Assembly: GCA_907165135.1 (NCBI GenBank)
Contig: OU015566.1
Span: 2,234,501-2,298,500 of the forward strand
Reading direction: 5' to 3'
Length of the DNA stretch: 64,000 bases
DNA from: Oikopleura dioica
Taxonomy: Eukaryota; Chordata; Appendicularia; Copelata; Oikopleuridae
The notes under the pieces were generated by a model that ran no database searches, was not told the DNA's origin, and saw nothing but the letters and a program-made list of their open reading frames with translations. Below are positions 57,601-64,000 of this stretch, in pieces; the stretch's first letter is position 1; every line of letters begins with the position of its first letter. A program made the position numbers and the translations under genes.

Positions 57601-58074
57601 TCCTACCCCCTCTTTACGGAAAAACATCATTGCGATAAGGTAATAACATCCTGAATTCAGTCGACGGGCTGTCACTTCCAGCCTTCATCAGATATCGAAA
57701 ACTCAGTGTCCCGAAGATGGGCATTCTTCAGACGAAAAAGGTAACTCGAGAATCTCTAGAAAACACGTAAAAACCCAGGGTAACGTGCTTGCATAATGAT
57801 ATACTGGCTTACAGTTTATCGCCCGGCCGCAGCTTGTTTAGATAAGTCCACGCTCGGCGTCCGAGGAAAAAAGGATTTCCACATTGGGTCACCTTATTGG
57901 TTTGGAAGTCGTTGGAAGATACCCATCCGCCACAAGGGTTATCGAACTTGGGGTTTTGTGGAAACGCGTTGGTTTTTTAGGGCACACGTTTTTTTTCTTA
58001 TCGAAACGAAAATAAAGGCTGAGGTCAGATTGTGATCACACGACACTTTTTTTCCTTCAGAGAACAAAAAGATC
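54635..58074. other. gene-poor stretch with GTCGA-rich repeat
   Basis: No gene recognised with confidence. A minus-strand frame of about 100 codons at 56584-56886 (charged, helix-like, no ATG) is unsupported. Contains the GTCGA satellite listed separately and a facing pair of AAGGG/CCCTT motifs near 57358-57412. Confidence 0.45.
55376..55805. repeat. GTCGA-rich palindromic satellite
   Basis: More than 30 copies of AGTCGA or its complement TCGACT in 430 bp. The left half is mostly GTCGAAAA/GAGTCG, the right half mostly TTTTCGACT and CTCGACT, so the region is a large imperfect palindrome with palindromic TCGA cores. Confidence 0.8.
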
Positions 58075-58098
58075 TGCCTTGACTGTGGATCGAACACA

Positions 58099-58142
<44 letters not shown>

Positions 58143-58147
58143 AAGGC
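58075..58147 (-). tRNA. tRNA-Phe(GAA), minus-strand copy
   Basis: A complete 73-nt cloverleaf on the minus strand: acceptor GCCTTGA/TCAAGGC with A discriminator, D-arm GCTC...GAGC, anticodon arm TCAGA-CTGAAGA-TCTGA with anticodon GAA, and T-arm CTGTG-TTCGATC-CACAG. No intron. A T-run (CTTTTT) lies just downstream as a Pol III terminator. Confidence 0.97.
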
Positions 58148-58689
58148 ACAACCCGTTTGAGTACATCATTCGATATATAAAACATCCTGTCTATTTTCGT
58201 ACGCCCTATTTCTAAAAGTACTTTTCTGCAAGTGAAAAAACATGAAATGAGCTGTCAAACAAAAAACAGAAATAAGCAAAAATAAGGAAGGGAGCTTTAG
58301 GACGGATAAGATACCGACTTTGGCTTTGGACTTTGACGGCAACAGTAAACATGACTGAATTATTCATAATTAGTCGCCACTTGCTAATCCGCTCCTCAGT
58401 TGCTTATTCAAAAACAAAGGCAGTGGTTGATAATTTTTGACGTTGCCCGTCCTTGTTTTAGAACAGCGAGAAAGACATCCATCATCACTTTCGTCAGTGT
58501 TTTTTTAGTTGAGCCATATTGATAAATGAGGGTTGAAACTTGATCGTACAATTGTCGCGACTTCTGAGAAGAGATAATGAGTTAATAAGAAGTGATTAAA
58601 GAGTTCATCATTTTCAAAAGAAAGATGTTCCGGTAATTGACTATTAATACGGGTGTGTTTTATCATCAATGAAAAAGGATGAAGTGCAT
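58148..58689. other. spacer between divergent tRNA-Phe genes
   Basis: No gene or extended homology between the two halves noticed. Shared upstream regulation is possible but not evident. Confidence 0.4.
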
Positions 58690-58694
58690 GCCTT

Positions 58695-58738
<44 letters not shown>

Positions 58739-58762
58739 TGTGTTCGATCCACAGTCAAGGCA
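58690..58762 (+). tRNA. tRNA-Phe(GAA), plus-strand copy
   Basis: The same 73-nt sequence as the minus-strand copy, in opposite orientation 542 bp away, transcribed outward. It is followed by CATCTTTT, a Pol III terminator. A-box (TAGCTCAGTTGG) and B-box (GTTCGATCC) are intact. Confidence 0.97.
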
Positions 58763-60739
58763 CATCTTTTGGAAAAGGGAGATTTAGGGGGTACCCATTG
58801 ATAAGCCGAAAGTAAAAAAAATCGGTTCATCAACTTTTCTTTCAAAAAGAAAGTGTTGAAATTTTTGTTGTAAGCATTTTTCTGCGGTTCAGAGGCTTTG
58901 ATCTTCCCGCTCGTTTTAGAAAAAATGCTGAATGAAAAGCAAAACATCCATCTAACAAGTTGTTTCTCCCAATCGTGAATGCAACAATTTCTCCAGATGG
59001 AGTCCCTTATCTCCACTCCAAAAACTCGATGGATTAATTAACATCCATCCAAATGGCCATGATGCAACGAAAAATTTATTCATCTGTTTTTCTTGATTCA
59101 AAAACTTAAGGGTGGCAACTTTGTTAAACAACTTTCGCAACGACTTTCGTTTTTGAAAACCTGTGTTTTCGTAACTTGATGATTAGATTCGGCAATTTGC
59201 AAAGATACGCCCTTATTTTCGAAGTTTTGATCGTTCGAATTCGAGAGTTTGAATTTGAACTTGACGGAAGATTTATTCGAAAAATCGGATAACATGACCG
59301 GCTCGTGTTTAGAAAGAGAGAAGAAGATATCTAAGTGGAACTAATCCTGTTCCGCCGTAGCGGTAAATACAGCGGAAGGACGTTCCCTTCTTATAACCGA
59401 AAGAGGTCGGACACGTACCCTTTTCCTCCTCTTCCAGCAATTATCTTTTCACTGCTTTTTGGAATTTAGTTGAATGTTGGGGAATGTTGGGGAATTCTCG
59501 ATTATGTGGCTTTATTTGGTATAATCCGTGAGAAACGGATTCCGAAATATTATTGAAAATTCCTTTTTTTTTCAATTTTATTAACTGTCGACTCCACCCT
59601 TTCTGGGAATGAAGGGTCGCTTATTTGATAAATTATCAGTGACGGAAATTTTTCTTTCAATCAAATTTGATCCTCTCGCTTCTTGGTCCTTAATTTTGAC
59701 AAACGAGAGGTTCTGGAGGACTCACGTAAAGGTTTCGGTAGGGCTGATGGACCGCACTTGAGACTTGTGCGGCCACTTTTCACGAGGCTTTGAAGCTTTG
59801 ATCGAATGGAGTACCTATCAAAAACTTGATTCGAGAGCTGATAATTTTCTATCCCTCTTTTAAATTCAAACACTGGGTCTTTTTAGAATCGCGAAAATGA
59901 CAAAAAAAAAGAAGAAAAAGAAAAAAAAATTGAAAAAAAATGTCACGTGTGTTTTCTGCCAATTCTAGCGGCAAAATTATACAAAAGCGAGCCACGTGTT
60001 CGGAAGCAGAATAATTTCTAGATACGGTTTATCTCTCTGCGCGTTGCCCTCTCCCCCATCTGACGTGTTCTAATACCTCAGAGGTGATGTCACTTCAAAA
60101 TGTTTTTTCGCCGCTTTTTTACGTTGCAAGTGGCGCGAATTAGCAAAACCATAACATCACCGCCAATTTATAGAAGTCGCTCCTCACCTTTACGGGGATT
60201 TTTTCGAAGAACAAATTGATGATTTTATCGGACTGAAACCGAGAACTGTCGAAAATATCCTGTGGCAAAACTAAATAAGGGTGTCATTTAAAAAATCAAC
60301 AAATTTTTTTCACGATTTTTCGGCATTCTTCATTTTCTTACTCTCAGAAAATCTTGTTGAATGTAAAATTAACCTTTCAAAAAGTCCGATTGCGCGGTTA
60401 TGAGAACGGAAGTTGCGTTCTGATTTCTAATTATATTGTTTGGGAATGCGTGTTTAGAAAGAACCAAGAGCGCCGTGGCGTTCTTTCTCAAGCTAAGCTC
60501 CAAAGAGAAATGGGATCGCCACATTTTTTCCGGAGAAAAACGACGTGACGATGCTGTACGGGAAATGTAGCGTAACTGGGCTACTTTTACGCTCGGGCGA
60601 TTAGCAAAAGAGAGTTCATTAAAAAAAAAGTGAACGCGCCTTTTTTTCTAATTACTCGCTCGTGGCCAGCTCGAAGGATTGAAATTTCGCGCAGAATTTC
60701 TTGAAAAAAATCATCACTTTAAAATTTTAGATTCAAAAG
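58763..60739. other. gene-poor stretch
   Basis: No gene recognised. Purine-rich runs lie at 59900-59940. CACGTG-like sites occur at about 59944 and 59993. AAGGGTGTC motifs are at about 59107 and 60278. The final part probably includes the promoter of the gene at 60740. Confidence 0.45.
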
Positions 60740-61312
60740 ATGATGATCGTTCCTCTTCCGAGCCAAAAAATTGACGATTTTCTTTGCCTGGATGAATCAT
60801 CAATTTCAAGCAGCCCGATTTCAGAAAGGAGAGATGAAAAAAGGGTAAGCGCGGTTTTCTCGGTTTTCGGCTCAACCCAGAAAATGCTCATTTTGGTCGA
60901 CTGACTTTAACCTAGGGTTACCAGAACGTTTGATATTAGATAAGAAGATTAGGTCTTTTCCACGAAAGAAGGACTTTTATATTTTCACTTGTTATTATTT
61001 TCAAAAATGCCTGTTTGAGCATTTTCCCGAGAAAATACCGCGGCCGATCGGAGCTCAACTTAAAATTTCTTTCTTCAATCGTCGGTAAATTCAATTTCCC
61101 CGGCCGTTCGATCCATGACGAAAGGCGATTCAATTTTTTGAAAAAATCCTATTCCGTTCAAAATTGCTTTAACCTTCGCCTCCTCCCTCTTATACAGTGA
61201 TTCTAGCCAAGCAGCGGCAATGATGAGAGATGTCAATCCCCGAGTTTGTCGACCATGAGCAGCATGAGCGATTCAAATTCCAGCACGAGCACGACCTCCA
61301 CGCATTCGTCAG
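60740..61312 (+). CDS. 5' exons of a Ser/Thr-rich protein gene
   Basis: Exon 1 (60740-60844) and exon 2 (61207-61312) join in phase 0 and leave phase 1 at a GTAAGC donor. The ATG is preceded by ATTTTAGATTCAAAAG, an acceptor-like signal ten bases upstream (spliced leader or 5' UTR intron). The N-terminus (SQKIDDFLCLDESSISSSPI then SLSTMSSMSDSNSSTSTTST) is low-complexity Ser/Thr-rich, as in many regulators. No downstream exon was found before the window ends, so the gene is incomplete here or has a long intron of at least 2.6 kb, unusual for this genome. Confidence 0.45.
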
Positions 61313-63486
61313 GTAAGCGAATTCTGTTCACTGTCCAATTGTAAATATATTTCCCTCAAATTTGTGTTTGAAATTTTTCTTGCTTTTTTGTCGAATAATA
61401 AAAGAGTCAAAATGTGCATTTTCGGAAGAAAAAAAGGTATTTTGAGAGTAGTTGGAGGGAGGGCTGGACCGGATGTTTTAGTTGTATTCCTCTGACAAGG
61501 AGTTCTTCTGAGTTTTGACTTGAATTAAGGGGGTATGCTCAAGAAGGATGGTTGAATTGATGGCTTGCAGACAAGAAACGAATCGAAAAAATTTTCAGTA
61601 AGCTAAGGGTCGATGACTCATCGACGATATGGCTAAGGGTAAGCATTTATTTCATTTTTGACTAAGGGTGTCAATAAGATATTTTTTCGTTTTTGACAGT
61701 AAACCATCTGCTGATAAGCCTTTTTTGTGTAAGATTTGTTGAAAAAACTGGTCAGGTTTATTCTTGAGCGTCATTTTTTGACGCGCAGCTTTGAGTCCTT
61801 CATTGATAATACTCACCTTCGTAGGAAAAAAAAAACAATCGTTTTTCTGAATAAAGAAATCAACCGAAAAAAATGCATTTTGACTGTATTTGAGAAGAGA
61901 ATTGACTTATCCTCTCTTGTGTCACCAGAATCGGAACTGCTCTGAGCGCGGCCGGAAATGAAAGGTCAGCTCTAAAATCTAATTTGGGAAGGTACATTCC
62001 CGCCGTGTTTGACTCGCAGTTTCGTTTTCAGTTTTTCTGATGGAAACGTATATTTTGACCTAAAACGTGGATGGAGCGCAGTTTCGCAAAATATAACGGG
62101 CTTGGTTTCATGATAATGTTTTTTGCAAAATAAGGATTTGACAAATCAAAACTCGCTATTTTACGAATGCAAAACAGGATAAGCTTTCAATTACAAGTGA
62201 TTTTGAGTCAAAATTTCTGACGAATTGAACTTTAAAATATAATTTTTGAGTCAAAAATTAAGACCAAAACCCTCTTTTTGCTATGAATCATAGCCTATGA
62301 AGATTGATTTTTGATTTCATATCAAAATTAAAATTCTAGAAAAGTTACTTTGACCCTTAAGTCAAGAGATTGAGGGCGATAGGGTTGATTATTGATAAGA
62401 ATCTTGATCCAGCTGTTGGCGTCTGCCTGCATGTCACTATAAAACAGGGTCTGCTGATTTTTTTTTATCAAATTTGAGAATTTTAATGATATGAAACAGA
62501 AATAGGACTCGTGTTTTCGTTATAAGTTTTTGCGTTCAGTTTTAAAATGAATTCTTCACTTTTCTCAAGTGTGTCGTTCTTATCTGTTACAGAACTTCTG
62601 TGTGTTATTTTTCAAAAATGAAAGAGACATATCAGGTTATCTGCTAAATTTGTATTGTTTTGTTATAAAATCTTTACCATTGTTTTTCTTTACCAATATT
62701 TTTTTAAACTGCGATGAAAACAGTAATGAAAACGTCGCAAGTAGCCACAGCAAGCACTTTTCTTAGGTCACGAAAATCGCCCAAAAATGTGATAATCAGG
62801 CATTCAGAACTCAAATTCCTTTACTCGAAAACTGGGCAGCTTTTGAATTTCTTTCTCCTGCAAATGCATTTTTTCATCTGCGCCCGAGCGCAATCCGACT
62901 GTCAAATGGTTAAGCCGCTGGGTTCAGCTACTAAACCGGGCGGTTTTTGACTAAAACGTGAGTGACACTCGCGCTTAGAGAGAAAAGTCGAAGCAGTAAT
63001 TTTGGTTCAACGGCAAAATAAATATTGCGTCGGAGATTTTTTACTGTTTTTATTAGTTTTTAGACTTTTAATATTTTTTAGATTTCTTATTACGACTTTT
63101 TTTTTGGCCGAATTTTAGGACAGGTGCAGAACGCTTTTGAGAACATACAGTAATAGAAACAGTATTGACAATACTGTACTGTGAAAAGTCTTCAAGAAGA
63201 TAGGATGATCTCATCTTGCTCTAGAAAAAAAGAACATAATTTTTAATAATTAAATTCACTTCATTAATAACCTTAAAAGTCGGTCTGTTGATGAAATTAA
63301 ATAAACAATAAATTATCAATTCAATTATGCTTGAAAAACTGCAAATTGATACTTCAAAAAACATGTTCAACGAAAAGTTCTTGTAAAGACAAAGTTACCT
63401 TGATAATTTGCAGCTTCGAAAATTGATGAAAATTGCTTCTTTTCGTCTCTTAAATTTCTGTTTTTGGGCTGAGAAAATTCGAAATC
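61313..63486. other. no exon recognised
   Basis: AT-rich sequence with short unsupported frames. It may be an intron of the gene at 60740. TAAGGGTGTCAATA lies near 61664. A short palindrome TACAGTATTGTCAATACTGTA is present at about 63158-63180. Confidence 0.4.
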
Positions 63487-64000
63487 TTACGTTCCCGGAG
63501 ATAGAAACTTCGCAATGAGGCTGATATCTGCGAGAATTTTATCATCAAAAGCCTTAAAAATATTCTGGAGCCGATTTTGACGGTACAAAACCTGTTTGAT
63601 TCGGACGGGTTTATCTTCAATTCTAGTTTTTCGCTCATTTTTCAAAAGTTCTTCGGCCATGTTTCCGATGACGCTTTCAATTTCGCCCTCAAGAGAAGAT
63701 TCCATTTTGATCGACTTGGCCTGGGCAAAGAGGAGGTTTTTGTAGTTGTTGATGATTTTGAAGACCAATTTTGTCTTTTCGTACTTGCCAGATAATGACT
63801 TGTCCGAGTGATTGAAATTGCTATTAAATTCGGTTCTGAGATCGATGTGAATATGTCGGCAGCGGTCGATGTTTTCTTTGAGGTTTTTCTCCTCGAAGTG
63901 ATTTTTGAGTTTTTCAGCGACAAAGTGGTTGATTTTCAAAGTGAGGGATTCGATGAGTTTTGGGCGGAAGAATACGCATTCAAGGATGAAGTCCAAAATG
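63487..64000 (-). CDS. 3' part of an unknown helical protein gene entering from the right edge
   Basis: An open frame runs from the right window edge to a TAA at 63487-63489, about 170 codons. It is charged and helical with heptad-like spacing (LKINHFVAEKLKNHFEEKNL, EGEIESVIGNMAEELLKNER), suggesting coiled coil. No domain recognised. A 22-nt GT-AG intron could extend it by six residues to 63450, but the plain stop is simpler. The 5' part lies beyond the window. Confidence 0.6.
   Translation of the reverse strand, partial: ILDFILECVFFRPKLIESLTLKINHFVAEKLKNHFEEKNLKENIDRCRHIHIDLRTEFNSNFNHSDKSLSGKYEKTKLVFKIINNYKNLLFAQAKSIKMESSLEGEIESVIGNMAEELLKNERKTRIEDKPVRIKQVLYRQNRLQNIFKAFDDKILADISLIAKFLSPGT

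Noticed and set aside
63400-63490. Extra C-terminal exon beyond 63487 via a 22-nt intron
   Set aside because: Intron shorter than plausible and adds only six residues; a direct TAA follows.

Overview
The window reads as nuclear DNA of a larvacean (appendicularian) tunicate, most likely Oikopleura dioica or a close relative. The evidence is: coding exons separated by many very short introns (typically 31-50 nt, clustering near 45); a minority of introns that close in frame only with GA at the 5' end; genes packed head to head and tail to tail with 20-400 bp between them; a chordate Gla domain; vertebrate-type telomeric TTAGGG fragments; and a kelch-like repeat style and a kinase/papain-like architecture that I recall as abundant in Oikopleura predicted proteins. 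No search was run. Gene models were built by hand from splice signals, phase closure and domain continuity.

Layout. 1-18 kb is gene-poor and repeat-rich: AT microsatellite, a 134-bp tandem duplication, a decayed Tc1/pogo-like element, telomeric fragments, tandem TTAAGGGTGTC hairpins and a 1.3-kb foldback transposon with an exact 8-bp target duplication. 18-55 kb is dense, with about 20 genes: a secreted SMB-VWD-C8-TIL protein; a Gla-domain kelch-like secreted protein; a basic nuclear-type protein; a possible POT1-like OB-fold protein with a transposon in an intron; an unknown protein whose second exon is split by a foldback element; a proline-rich protein; a C-type lectin; a three-finger C2H2 factor; several small proteins; a two-finger GATA factor; a UBX-domain protein; a damaged kinase plus papain-like locus carrying two related insertions; a ZP-like plus kringle secreted protein; an AMT ammonium transporter with duplicated first exons; an SLC10-type transporter; and a probable two-gene operon. 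55-64 kb is again gene-poor, with a GTCGA-rich palindromic satellite, an inverted pair of identical tRNA-Phe genes, the 5' end of a Ser/Thr-rich gene and the 3' end of a gene running in from the right edge.

The genes do not form one pathway. Several encode secreted or cell-surface proteins (SMB/VWD, Gla/kelch-like, lectin, ZP/kringle, small Cys-rich) and two are multi-spanning transporters (AMT, SLC10-like). The most notable points are the recurrent GA-AG introns with an AG|GA junction, the transposon insertions with intact target duplications, the kinase/papain-like fusion with papain-like Gln-Cys-His-Asn spacing, and several dispersed short palindrome families. Homopolymer-length frameshifts in otherwise good genes (lectin, Gla protein) mean some apparent breaks may be base-calling errors.
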